From: Ancistrus triradiatus
Lineage: Eukaryota; Chordata; Actinopteri; Siluriformes; Loricariidae
Reading direction: 5' to 3'
Length of the DNA stretch: 64,000 nucleotides
Assembly: GCA_025084515.1 (NCBI GenBank)
Contig: JAJAGP010000873.1
Span: 166,302 to 230,301 of the forward strand
Position numbers and translations under genes: made by a program. The notes under the pieces are model-generated. The model had not been told where the DNA came from. It saw nothing but the letters and a program-made list of their open reading frames with translations, and searched no databases. Positions 31,376-42,354 of the stretch are shown here, in pieces (the stretch's first letter is position 1; each line of letters begins with the position of its first letter).

Positions 31376-33294
31376 AAAATTCTTGTCAGAATTCATGGAG
31401 GTATTACACATTATCAGGTACATTTCAGTCACAGGTAACTCATTTTTTATACACACTTATTCCAGTCTAGCTCTCATGGTAAGAAAGGACCTAATCAAAA
31501 CTCCTCTGACCTCGTTTACCGTTTTCTTTCGCGGACCAAATTTAGAAGGCCCTCCCAGAGTGCTACTTAATTACCACGCAGGCAGAAGCTTTGTAGTACA
31601 GAGGAGAGGCTAAATTCCCTGCAGCGCTGTAAACAATAACAAAGTCGCTCTTTATCAGCAACGAGGCCATTCAGACCTAAAGCCTATTGAAGATTAGATA
31701 TGAAGGTCCCTCGCTCATTACCAGTCAATTATGCACGACCGCTGGGACTCCCACAAGGCCGCGCTGACTGACAGTCACATTAACTAAACGCTTCAGCAAA
31801 GCTTTCAGCCCTTAGTGCCGGATCACAAACACTCATCTGTAGTGTGGGTCCACTTCTGAGCAGTGTAAGTGCCTTTTAAAGCGAGGGCAAAGCGCTGCAG
31901 ATGAAGTGATCTGAAAGCTCCGCTGATTTGTTACACCGAGGTTTGGTGCACTGGAACAGCTGTGCATGAAACCGTGTGCTTACGCTGCCAACCAAACATA
32001 AACACCTGGGTCATTTCCAGCAGTCTGTCACACTCTGGACGACAGGCTTCACATGGCTCTTAGTCCTGGGGATTAACGACGGACACGCCAGTAACAACAC
32101 GTCTCTAAAGGAAGGGACTGGGTGGCTCGTTATTGTGACATGGACAAAGCAGGGTGATGGGAGCAAATATATAAAAAGGAAAAAATGAAAGGGCGAAGGC
32201 AGAGGGTTCGACTGATCTAGCATGTAACTGCTTTTCCTTGACCCTAAATGTGCAGTATTTGCTGGTCGTCATGCAGAAGAATGGCGGACTGCCTGCTGAA
32301 TGCAAGCAGTGTGAAGACACTGAACGACAAATCAAGGCCTCACCGAGTCACAAACTGCATGCTAATATAGCCAAGCTCGACACAGATCTCCATTTCTCAC
32401 GCGAAACACCAGCAAAAGTGCTAACAAGGCACGTCCAAATACTTGTTCGTCTCCGTGTGGATTTCATAGACGTGAATTAATAGATAGAGCGACAAGCACT
32501 GGGGTCCAAGCACAAAACAATTTGCAATTATGGCCTGTTTATCCGGTCTGGAACAAGACAATGTTCAGTCATGAATAAAATTTGACAATGATCGGTCATT
32601 CACGAGTGTATTTATTGGCTCATGAAATCTAATTGGCTGTTGGCAGTCATGGTTGTTGATTTCGTTTTGAGGACACAGGGCATGCAGACGACAAAGCCGA
32701 GCAAATATCACCTTTTTATATCAAACTATTGCAGAATATCAGTCATTTTAATGGGACCTACTGCCGTTGAAGGATTTTTGCTAACATTGTGGGTCTTCGC
32801 GAGGGTGCCCCTGTGGTGGAACCATGGGTATTAGACAAGGAAAAATCTATCTCTTAAAGTTAGGAGTAGATCCTAGTACAGATGAATGTTAAACAGACAT
32901 AGCAGCAATCACAGTACCTGAAAAGAGCGCTGCATTCTCTCCTTCATAAGCTATCCAATAGATTAAGCAGGCTACAAAAATTACCAGCATGGTAAATACA
33001 ATGTCAATGAAATAAAGCAAATGATGTGATTAGTGTAAAACAAACAGAATTAACCTATGCATGTTATTTCAAAATAAAGGCTTGCAGTAGGCTATATTTC
33101 CATAATTAAGACTGCATTTGTTTTTGTGTGTCTTCAAAAGTCATTTGTATCAACCGGGTCAACCCCATCTCCTGACTATGGTAAGTTTTTGGGTTCTCCT
33201 TACTCAGAGTTGCTCAGAAATCGCTTCTGAATCACTCTTAAGCAAAAACTCAAAGCTAGGAGTTTTAAGCTAAGTTAGAAGCTTTATGAATAAT
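31376..33294. other. Low-repeat stretch of about 1.9 kb
   Basis: No transposon recognised. 31620-31970 is relatively GC-rich with mixed composition, unlike the flanks; it could be conserved non-coding sequence. 33190-33290 has TTACTCAGAGTTGCTCAGAA and AGGAGTTTTAAGCTAAG, possibly a Harbinger-type MITE end. Confidence 0.4.
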
Positions 33295-33385
33295 ACTCCA
33301 GAAGATCCAGAGTTCAATTCCCAGATCTTCCACTCTTGGGCCCTTGAACAAGATACTTAACGCTCAATTGCTTAGATTGTTATAG
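33295..33385 (+). mobile_element. V-SINE fragment
   Basis: Box B AGTTCAATTCCCAG, then CCACTCTTGGGCCCTTGAAC and a GCTCAATTGCTTAGATTG relic. Confidence 0.65.
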
Positions 33386-33400
33386 ACCAGATACTGAAAG

Positions 33401-33606
33401 CAAAGGTTCACATACTTGCCACACTGATATGTAATAGTGGATCATTTTCCTCAATAAATAATTGAACAAGTATAATATTTTTGACTCATTTGTTTAATTA
33501 GATTTTCCTGATCTACTTTTTTAGGATGCGTGTGATCTGATGATGTTCTAGGACATGTGCAGAAATACAGAAAATTCTAAAAGGTTCACAAACTTCCAAG
33601 CACCAC
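33401..33606 (+). mobile_element. Tc1 family B terminal fragment (copy B3)
   Basis: Matches the right end of B1: GGTTCACATACTTG, GATCATTTTCCTCAATAAAT, AAAAGGTTCACAAACTTCCA, AGCACCACT. Only one end is present. Confidence 0.85.
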
Positions 33607-34212
33607 TCAAGTCATACTAAGTATGCCGGCTTGCTTGAACCAGTGTTATAAGTCTGTGTGACCACTGCATTTTGGTGAGTGCAGCAGTGGGGATCAGCAA
33701 CATGGCAGCAGGACACAGGGTCAAGGAAAAGTTAATGAGAACAGACCCTCCCTGCTAATGTAATGTACTCACAAAACACCCACATACTGAAACGCACTAG
33801 TGTATAACATGAGGGAAATCACCAAGTCAGCACTTCAGCCATTCATTACATTTCTGTCAGGAAATTTATAGAAGGTTGGGAGCCAAGAATAAGCATGTTC
33901 AAAAAAAAGAACAGCAAGACTTCTAGTTCAAAACCCAGAGTAGCAGCGCACAAAACTCCAAAGAGCTGCAGGTTCAAATTTGGGAAACTATGAATTATTT
34001 TGTACAACGGGAAGCAAAGGTCTAGCATGTTTAGCTGATTTCTAAACAGAAACAATCTCTGTAGAAAACAAACTTAAATATGACACATTTCTCAAAAGTG
34101 TAACAATTATTTACAGACTAATCATTGTTTTTTTTTTAAGGGTGTAAAAATTGTAATCCTTTACTTTTTCCAGCATGTATTTATTGTTTATGCTTTATTT
34201 TTGTTCCCACAT
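33607..34212. other. Unannotated stretch
   Basis: Nothing recognised. Poly(T) at 34129-34137. Confidence 0.45.
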
Positions 34213-34335
34213 TTTAACCTCAATTATCCTGGTCAGGGTTGAGGCGAGCTCCAGAGCCCATCCCTGTAACCCACAGGGTATAGAGGAGCATCTTCCTGAA
34301 TGGGGCACCAGTCCCTTCAGCAGTATTAGGGTACG
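34213..34335 (-). mobile_element. SINE3-like tail fragment
   Basis: AATTATCCTGGTCAGGGTTG, GCGAGCTCCAGAGCCCATCC and GGGGCACCAGTCCC are in the order of a reversed DANA/SINE3 tail. Confidence 0.5.
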
Positions 34336-34800
34336 ATCCCCTTCCGTAGGGTCTGCCTACCTACCCTTAAGAACGTATGGTCATGCCTGATTAACCCTGA
34401 TGCTGGGACTCAAAGTTGGGTCACTGCTGTGGTGGGCTAGATGACTGCAACTCACAAACTTTTTAAGACAGACCTTTGTTTATACAGCGTGTGTGTGAGT
34501 GTATATATATAAAAAGTGTGTGATATGTATCCTCTATGAGTCATTCACTTTGCAAAATCAGTCAAAAACTCACATATTCAAATTCCAAAATTCCAAGGAA
34601 CAGAATTGAGACTCCACTTATTGGTTCCTACTAATGCATTTTATCATGCACTTCAAACACCACAACTTCAAATGGCCGCAACTAGCCCAAAAATTCGTCT
34701 GTAACAAGCGACCTAACTTCCAGGACCATTGCATCATGTAAGTACGTACGTCATCATGTAGTTTTGTTCTGAATACACTTCGCTAGCGTATTAGCAGAAG
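34336..34800. other. Unannotated stretch
   Basis: No feature recognised; TG/TA-rich at 34480-34525. Confidence 0.4.
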
Positions 34801-34962
34801 ATGGATGCTCAAAAGCATTCAAACGTTTGGCTCCAATTTGAGAGACATTAAAAGGCTAAATGCCATATGTGTGGAAAGTTTATCTGATGTAAAGGAGGTT
34901 GTACTTCCAAAACTCCTAAAGCACCAGCATGATATTGAGCTTCTGACTGAGATCTTGTAGTC
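34801..34962 (+). pseudogene. BED zinc-finger fragment (hAT/ZBED type)
   Basis: The plus strand reads MDAQKHSNVWLQFERH, a stop, then KAKCHMCGKFI, stop, CKGGCTSK and in a shifted frame LPKLLKHQHDIELLTEIL. The spacing W..F....C..C.......GG.TS.L.KH matches BED fingers of hAT transposases. Two stops and a frameshift make it non-functional. A different lineage from H1-H3. Confidence 0.6.
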
Positions 34963-35078
34963 CAAACAGGACCAGCACCTCGCTAGCATATCCAGTACAA
35001 AAAAGGCTAAAAAAAAGTGATGAATCACACAGTTGAAAGATGAAAAAAAAAATACTATTTCAATAAAGCACCCACTTA

Positions 35079-35394
35079 ATAGATAGACAGATAGACAGAC
35101 AGACAGAGACAAATTGATAAACAGATAGATACAGACAAACAGATAAATAGATAGACAGACATATAGACAGACAGAAAGACAGCTAGATAGATAGATAGAT
35201 ATAGAAAAATAGACAGAGACAGATAGATAGATAGACAGATAGATTGATAGATATACAGACAGAGACAGATAAATAGAGACAGACAGAAAGACAGACAGAG
35301 AGACAGACAGACAGAGACAGATAGTTTGATAGATATATAGACAGACATACACAAATAAATAGATAGACCTAGTTTGATAGACTGACAGAGAGAC

Positions 35395-35447
<53 letters not shown>

Positions 35448-35910
35448 TACATAGATAGACAGAGACAGATAAACAGATAAATAGACAGATAGATAGCTTG
35501 ATAGATATATAGACAGACGGACAGACACATAAATAGACAGATAGTTTGACAGATAGACAGAGACATATAGGTAGATAGAGACAGATATACAGACAGACAG
35601 ATAAAGAGATAGACAGATAGTTTGATAGACAGACAGATAGACAGAGACAGACAGATAGAGATAGAAAGAGATAGACAGATAGACAGATAGACAGCTTGAC
35701 AGATATACAGACAGACAGACAGACAGACACAAATAGTTAGATAGACATATAGTTTGATAGACTGACATATAGACAGGGACAGATAGGTAGATAGATAGAG
35801 AGATAGACAGACAGACAGATAAAGAGATAGACAGATAGACAGTTTGATAGACAGACAAATAGATAGCTAGACAGACAGATGGCCAGATAGACAGACAGAC
35901 AAAGCATGCA
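35079..35910 (+). repeat. GATA/GACA compound microsatellite, about 830 bp
   Basis: Interspersed runs of TAGA/GATA and CAGA/GACA tetranucleotides with few interruptions. Because the unit is 4 bp and stop-free in the reverse frames, it creates long spurious open frames of Ser/Leu/Tyr/Cys on the minus strand (to about 300 codons), which are not genes. Confidence 0.97.
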
Positions 35911-36644
35911 GGTTAAGATGGGTAGATGGACAGGCTACACAGACACTACAAACACAACCAAAGGCTTTTACAACACAACCAAAGGCTACACCAGAGCTCA
36001 TGATAAACACTGTTAACGCTAATAACAAAGAGCTAACGCTAAACACAGAGCTGACACTAAACACAAAGCTAATGCTAACAAAACAATCAAAATCGTGACA
36101 ACACAACAGCATGAAGATGAAAGGACCCATCAAGGAACAAAGACAGAGGTGTAAATGGAGACAGGAAGCTGGCTGCATTTAGAAAAGGGTCAATTTTGGT
36201 GGAAGGCTATGCAGGACGATGTGTGCCAACAGTGGCTGAGAAACATAACACAGATCCTTAAGATCCTACATTAAAAGCAGATTGTTGCCACACACTTTGA
36301 TTTTTCTTGTTTATACATTAAAGGTCAGATTAAATAAAAGTGTACCACAGTTCTGGGGGTTAAACTGACCCTCAGTGGTCGATGCTCTCTCCTGAGAGAA
36401 GCACTCAGCTACGTGGGGAACCACTCCGAGAGGCTGAAAGCTTTACTCAGCAGCCTGTATAAAACACAATGAAGCTCAGCTGGGTAGAGTTTTAGAAAGC
36501 TGAATGCACCTTCTTCTGGAAAATGGTTTGGACAGTATACATTTGAATAGCAGGAGCCTTTGTTATGTTTGTTATATGAAAGTTCCTACCTTCTTGCAGC
36601 ATATTTAAAAACCCACCTTCTACTAATGCCATCAGAATAATATT
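35911..36644. other. Stretch with short imperfect repeats
   Basis: 35935-36110 has repeated words ACACAACCAAAGGCT (twice) and AACGCTAA/AACACAGAGCT. The rest shows nothing recognisable. Confidence 0.5.
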
Positions 36645-36942
36645 GTTACAGGACTTTCTGATTGGCTCTTCTGCATGTTATCTGAATACTAGGCAGGGGT
36701 TTGGTGCTAGATGGGCTGGCCTGGGTATTTCACAAACTACTGATCTACTGAAATTTTCATGCACAGCCATCTCTAGAGTTTACAGTGAATGCGCCAAAAA
36801 AGATAAAGTATCCAGCGAGCAGAAGTTTTCTTGACAAAAATGCCTTGTTGATGCATGAGGAGAATGGCAAGACTGCTTTGAGCTCATAGAAAAGAAAACA
36901 ACAACTCAAAAAGGGGGTCCAAGCCAGCAGCAGCAACATGTA
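36645..36942 (+). pseudogene. Older Tc1 (family J) N-terminal transposase fragment
   Basis: Plus-strand frame has GLGISQTTDLLKFSCTAISR and VYSECAKKDKVSSEQ, the second helix of a Tc1 helix-turn-helix domain (compare S.TTISRVYREW). Sequence after A4 (38077-38105, TACCTAATAAACTGGCTGGT) matches the known end of the same family, so A4 landed inside it. Confidence 0.7.
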
Positions 36943-38076
36943 CAGTGGGGCAAAAATATTTAGTCAGCCATTGATTGTGCAAGTTCTCCTACTTAGAAAG
37001 ATGAGAGAGGTCTGTTATTTTCATCATAGATACACTTCAGCTATGAGAGACAAAATGAGAAAAAAAATCCAGGAAATCACATTGTAGGATTTGGTAAAGT
37101 AAAGAATTTAAAACTGTAAAATCATGGTGGAAAAAAGTTTTTGGTCAACAACAAAAGTTTTCAACTCAATACTTTGTAACATAACCTTTGTTGGCATGAC
37201 AGAGGTCAAACATTTCCTGTAGGTTCCTTCATCAATCAGGCTTTTCACAAACACTGTAGCTGGTATTTTTGCCCATTCCTCCAGCCAGATCTCCTCTAGA
37301 GCAGTGATGTTTTGGGGCCAACACGGACTTTTCAAACATCCCTCCATAAAATTTTTCTATGGGGTTTGAGGTTCTGGAGACTGGCTAAGGGCCCATCTCC
37401 AAGGACCTTGAAATGCTTTTTTTTAATTACGGAACCCACTCCTTTCCCGTTTGCCCGGAGTGGTGTGTTTGGGATCATTGGTCATGCTGGACGACCCAGC
37501 CACGTTTCCATCTTCAACGCTCTCCCACACTGATGGAAGGATGTTTTGTGGCTTAAAATCTCACGATACTGGGACCTGTTCCATTTCTCTTCCCTTAACA
37601 CGGGAATCAGTCCATCCTGGTTGGCAGGTCTACCTAACATTTTCCTTCCTGGTGTCCTTCGACAGCTCTTTGGTTCTTTGGCCATGGTTGAGTTTGGAGC
37701 CTGACTTGTTTTGAGGGCTGTTGGACCCTAGGTGTCTTTTATACAGATAACGAGGTCAAACAGGTGCCATTAATTACAGGTTACGAGTGGAGGAACAAAG
37801 AGCTTCTAAAGAAGGAGTTACAGGTCTGGAGAGCCGCAGAAACTTGCTTGTTTGTGAGTGACCAAATACTTATTTTCCTTTTCCAATTTTTCTCCCCACC
37901 ATAATTTTACACAATTAAATTTCTTTAAATCCTACAATGTAATTTCCTGGATTTTTTTTCTCATTTTGTCTCTCATAGTTGAAGTGTAGCTATGATAAAT
38001 TACAGACCTCTCTCATCTTTCTAAGTAGGAGAACTTGCACAATCAGTGGCTGACTAAATACTTTTTTGCCCCACTG
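36943..38076 (-). mobile_element. Tc1-like transposon, family A, copy A4
   Basis: 1134 bp. CAGTGGGGCAAAAATATTTA at the left, TTTTTTGCCCCACTG at the right, TA on both sides (36941-36942, 38077-38078). Internally deleted and unusually rich in small insertions. Confidence 0.92.
37166..37685 (-). pseudogene. Tc1 family A transposase, heavily frameshifted
   Basis: Starts [16 protein letters not shown], then passes directly to the RLIRV-equivalent region, losing the helix-turn-helix and the first catalytic Asp. Many 1-5-bp insertions (for example in the TTTTTTTTAATTACGG stretch at 37418-37433) scatter the frame. No functional protein. Confidence 0.82.
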
Positions 38077-38105
38077 TACCTAATAAACTGGCTGGTGAGT
38101 GGATA
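38077..38105 (+). mobile_element. Right end of Tc1 family J
   Basis: TACCTAATAAACTGGCTGGT followed by GAGTGG, the familiar terminal sequence of a fish Tc1 family; another copy ends at 44943. Confidence 0.65.
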
Positions 38106-39050
38106 TATACTACTTACCACAGAGGCACTGGGGTGATAAAATACAAATAATCTCAAGGAATAGATACCTTTCAGTTGGTTATTGACTGCAGCTCATGATC
38201 TTACTGTAAATACCATTTTTTAATATTGTAAATTGTACATTTAGTGTAAAGGTGATGTCACTTTATTTTGTTTTGCTCAAAAAGTTGCAGTTTGAATGCA
38301 TTAAAACAATATATTAAAATTAATTCCAAGCAAAAGACGTGTATGTCTTTTTCGTGTGTGTCGAAAAAGATTCTTATCTACAAAAGGGGGGCACTGCAGA
38401 AAAAGTTTGGGAATCAATGCCTTACACCACCAATCATAAAGCTTTCTATATTTTGATCCAAAAGTTAAAAAAGACCACTTGGACATTCTAGAATTACTGG
38501 AATCATATAAGGACTGGATTATACTGTGCATATAAACACATTCTTTTTTTAATGAAAATATTTCCACTGCCATCTGCACGACAAACGTCTGCTCATTTGT
38601 TGCAGGGAAGCTGAAAATCACACAGATGGTTTCTTCATCCAGCACTAATTTTAGTAGAGTTTCCTCTGTGAAACACTGCTCTAATGTTTAACTCTGTTCA
38701 TTTAACACAAGTTTAAAGATTGGTTAACGACTGGAACAGTTACAGCTGGGATCGAAGGACACAGAGGAGAAGATCCACCTTAATGCTGCGAGTTTGTGTG
38801 TTAACATTTTAAAAGACAAAGTAGTGAATTTGTGCAGTGCCGGAAAATGATCCTCTGGACGGCCATCCCAATCAGCCTCTCCTCCCTCAGACACAGCCAA
38901 TCATGAGTGCTTAGGATGCTCGACCCTGTCTGTCTGGCAACGAAGGGCTTAAACCCAGGTGTATGCAGTGGTGGGTTGCCATAGTAGACTGCTGCACAAT
39001 TTCAGCATTTTCAGTATAAAATAGTTAAACAATGACTGTGGATATGCAAT
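38106..39050. other. Unannotated stretch
   Basis: No gene or repeat recognised. The open frame at 38301-38645 (-) has no known motif. Confidence 0.45.
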
Positions 39051-39052
39051 AT

Positions 39053-39057
39053 AACAC

Positions 39058-39092
<35 letters not shown>

Positions 39093-39100
39093 CACACACG
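39053..39100 (+). repeat. (CA)n microsatellite
   Basis: About 23 CA units with one interruption (CAAACA). Adjoins the left end of Tc1 copy A5. Confidence 0.95.
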
Positions 39101-39102
39101 CT

Positions 39103-40483
39103 GTATGGGGCAAAAAAGTATTTAGTCAGTCACTGCTTGTGCAAGTTCTCCTACTTAGAAAGATGAGAGAGGTCTGTATTTTCATCATAGCTACACTTCA
39201 ACTATGAGAGACAAAATTAGAAAAAAAATCCAGGAAACCACATTGTAGGATTTTTAAAGAATTTAATTGTAAATCATGGTGGAAAATAAGTATTTGGTCA
39301 CAAACATGCAAGATGTCTGGCTCTCACAGACCTGTAACTTCTTTAAGAAGCTCTTCTATCCTCCATTCGTTACCTGTATTAATGGCACCTGTTTGACCTC
39401 GTTATCTGGATAAAAGACACCTGTACACAGCCTCAAACAGTCAGACTCCAAACTCAACCATGGCCAAGACCAAAGAGCTGTCGAAGGACACCAGGAAGAA
39501 AATTGTAGACCTGCACCAGACTGGAAAGAGTGAATCTACAATAGGCAAGCAGGTTGGTGTGAATAAATCAACTGTGGGAGCAATTGTAAGAAAATGGAAG
39601 ACATACAAGACCACTGATAATCTCCCTCGATCTGGGGCTCCACGCAAGATCACATCCCGTGGGGTCAAAATGATCATGAGAACGGTGAGCAAAAATCCCA
39701 GAACTACACGAAGGGGCCTGATGAATGACCTGCAGAGAGCTGAGACCAAAGTAACAAAGGCTACCATCAGTAACACACTACACCGAGAAAGACTCAGATC
39801 CTGCAGTGCCAGGCGTGCCCCCCTGCTTCAGCCAGTACATGTCCAGGTCTGTCTGAAGTTTGGAAGAAAGCATATGGATGATCCAGAAGAGGATTGGGAG
39901 AATATCATGTGGTCAGGACACCATACCTACTGTGAGGCATGGGGGTGGAAACATCATGCTTTGGGGCCGTTTATCTGCAAAGCGGACAGGACGACTGATC
40001 CGTGTTAAGGGAAGAGTGAACGACGCCATGTATTGTCAGATTTTAAGCCAAAAACTCCTTCCATCAGTGAGAGCATTGAAGATGGAACGTGGCTGGGTCT
40101 TCCAGCATGACAATGACCCCAAACACACCGGTCGGGCAACAAAGGAGTGGTTCCGTAAAAAGCATTTCAAGGTGCTGGAGTGGCCTAGCTGGTCTCCAGA
40201 CCTCAACCCCATAGAAAATTTAAGCAGAGAGTTGAAAGTCCGTGTTGACCCAAAACATCACTGCTCTAGAGGAGATCTGCATGGAGGAATGGGCCAAAAT
40301 ACCAGCCACAGTGTGTGCAAACCTGGTGAAGACTTACAGGAAATGTTTGATCTCTGTCATTGCCAACAAAGGTTATTTTACAAAGTACTGAGTTGAACTT
40401 TTGTTATTGACCAAATACTTATTTTCCACCATAATTTACAATTAAATTCTTTAAAAATCCTACAATGTGATTTCCTGGATTTT
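39103..40483 (+). mobile_element. Tc1-like transposon, family A, copy A5 (3' end lost)
   Basis: The left end is decayed (GTATGGGGCAAAAAAGTATT) beside a CA repeat. The interior is the closest to intact of the plus-strand copies. The right inverted repeat is lost: sequence stops at TTTCCTGGATTTTT and passes into (ATGT)n. Transposase on the plus strand. Confidence 0.88.
39460..40391 (+). pseudogene. Tc1 family A transposase, two frameshifts
   Basis: [20 protein letters not shown] start; helix-turn-helix region intact ([20 protein letters not shown], then [13 protein letters not shown]) to WENIMWSG near 39920. A deletion of about 78 bp removes the first catalytic Asp (WSDET expected). The frame then continues as [35 protein letters not shown] and [10 protein letters not shown] (second Asp and Glu present), shifts again near 40250, and ends [20 protein letters not shown] to a TGA at 40391. 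Inactive. Confidence 0.9.
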
Positions 40484-40520
40484 TATGTATGCATGTATGT
40501 ATGTATGTATATGTATGTGC
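40484..40520 (+). repeat. (ATGT)n microsatellite
   Basis: ATGT units replacing the missing right end of A5. Confidence 0.9.
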
Positions 40521-40569
40521 CATATATGTACAATATAAAACACACATGTAAACATATACATTACACATG

Positions 40570-41029
40570 AACACACACACACACACACAGCGAGAGCTTC
40601 AAATTATGACTTAAAGTCTTTACCGAGATTAAAACAAGTTGCATTAAGATAGCCCAAAAAATGAGCAAGCAAATATTTTAAATGATCCCCTCCAGTGGCT
40701 GCATGCAAGTCTACATGCAGCTAAAAACATTTTAAAGGGTTGTCATTGCTTTCATACTTCAAATGTTCTCACTGGAGTGGATAATTCAGATTTCTGGTAA
40801 GCTGCTTTTAATTTTTCTTATTTGGAGGTGAGTTTATTTATAACTCTCCTCTTGTAAATATATTCTAAAGCCCATTTCACAAGCTATCTACATGTACCGC
40901 TCTAATTTTCGGTTCACGCCCCTTCCGAAAATATCTAATCACTATATAGAGCCAATGATGCATTAAATATTACCGATCAATTACATCGGACCATTACCCA
41001 GAACTTATATTTGTGTGTGTGCGTGTTTA
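40570..41029. other. Short CA repeat and unannotated stretch
   Basis: (AC)10 at about 40570-40589. Nothing recognised beyond. Confidence 0.55.
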
Positions 41030-41155
41030 CAGTGATGGCTCAGTGGTTCAGATAGCCTCTAATCAGATGGCTGAGAGTTCAAATCCACTGCCAATACTGG
41101 ATCCTTGTGTAGAAAAGTTACTCTAGTTAAGAGCGTCTGTTCACTCCTGTATATG
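41030..41155 (+). mobile_element. tRNA-derived SINE (HAmo/V-SINE-like)
   Basis: Box A TGGCTCAGTGGTTCAGATAG, box B AGTTCAAATCC, then TGGATCCTTG and a tail relic AGTTAAGAGCGTCTG. Confidence 0.75.
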
Positions 41156-41168
41156 TATCAGTCCTGAT

Positions 41169-41466
41169 TAGGGGTGGGAACTGGAAAGGATTTTAAATAA
41201 AACCAGCTGAAATACAAGTTCTGATGTTCTGAGGTGTCATAATACATCACATCACACTGATAATTCACCAGACAAACACTGAGACAAAACACTGTACTGC
41301 GACATCTAAAGGAGAGGAGATTGTGGTTGACACCCCAGTTAAAATGTGTTTTTCATTCCTTCAAAAAAAAAAAAAAAATCTATATTTTGAGCTGAAAATC
41401 AAAGTAGTATATCAGGAAAGTAAATATTGCAATATATTGCTGTATCGATTTTTTAGCACAGCCCTA
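41169..41466 (+). mobile_element. hAT MITE with perfect 8-bp target duplication
   Basis: 298 bp between two copies of GTCCTGAT (41161-41168, 41467-41474). Ends TAGGGGTGGGAACTGG and (inverse) TAGGGCTGTGCTAAAA. Contains an A(16) run at about 41365. Non-coding. Confidence 0.9.
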
Positions 41467-41613
41467 GTCCTGATGGCTAAAGCGCTTTGAGCGCACATGT
41501 ATGAGCCTTTCGTGCACTACTTACATCCAATGTATCCACTAATCATTATTCAGCCTTTCCTAAACTTTCCTAAATAAACTGTGTTGCTGTAATCAGTGAA
41601 TTTCCCCATTTCC

Positions 41614-41705
41614 CCAGTTCACCAGTCCATCGCAAGGGCACATGGTCCCACGCTCACTCATTCACACTACAGTTAACGCAAATGCAAGTCTGTGGACGTG
41701 TGAGG
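41614..41705 (-). mobile_element. SINE3-like fragment
   Basis: CCAGTCCATCGCAAGGGCAC, CGCTCACTCATTCACACTAC and a GTGGACGTGTGAGGC relic are a reversed DANA-like SINE. Confidence 0.5.
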
Positions 41706-41744
41706 CAGTTTGAGTTAAACATAATTAATATATTAAAAATGATA

Positions 41745-41932
41745 CAGTGGCACAGTGGTTAGCACTGTCGCCTCAAAACTCCAGAGACCCAGGTTCGAGT
41801 CCTGGCCTGGCCGCTGCCTGTGTGGAGGGTGTGAGGTGCTCTGTGACGGACTGGTGCCCTGTCCAGGGCTCATTCTGCACTCTGTGATGCCGGTTGGATT
41901 AAGAAGGTGCAGCAATTTAGTGAGTGAGTAAA
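41745..41932 (+). mobile_element. tRNA-derived SINE, DANA/SINE3-like
   Basis: Box A TGGCACAGTGGTTAGCACTG and box B GGTTCGAGTCC are close to Pol III consensus. Then CTGTGTGGAGGGTGTGAGG, GGACTGGTGCCCTGTCCAGG and a GAGTGAGTA end. One of the best tRNA-like heads in the window. Confidence 0.85.
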
Positions 41933-42354
41933 TTTCAAGTAATATGTTAATTTTTAATCCAATTCTTCCACTGGCCTACAAAAAAGCAATGCTACACCCA
42001 AAAAACTAAACATTTACAACCCAAAATCAGCCAAAAGCTGTTAAAGTATGGAAAATTAAAATATGAAAATAAATAGCCATCCAGACTATCCAAAATATCA
42101 ACAACACATCCAAAAGTCAGGGTCTTGGTATGGGGTTATGACAGTGCCCTTTAGCATTAATGCATTAAGGCAACATATTCTGCCTTAAAGAAGACATCTT
42201 TTCCAGGGACGTCCATGCATTTTTCAAAGACAATGCAAAACCCCATGCTGCACACATTACAAAGGCATTGCTACGGGAGAAGAGGTTATGGGTACTGGAC
42301 TAGCCTGCCTGCAGTCCTGACCTGTCCCCATAAGAAAATGAAAAAGACGACAAT
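41933..42354. other. Unannotated stretch
   Basis: 42060-42330 is loosely reminiscent of repeat sequence (ATGGGGTTATGACAGTGCCC) but no family could be named. Confidence 0.4.

Noticed and set aside
34819..35858. Long minus-strand open frames (up to 303 codons) rich in Ser, Leu, Tyr, Cys
   Set aside because: They are translations of the GATA/GACA tetranucleotide repeat, which lacks stops in these frames. Not genes.
39053..39100. CRISPR-like or other array from regular repetition
   Set aside because: Simple CA dinucleotide repeat with no spacers; the genome is vertebrate.
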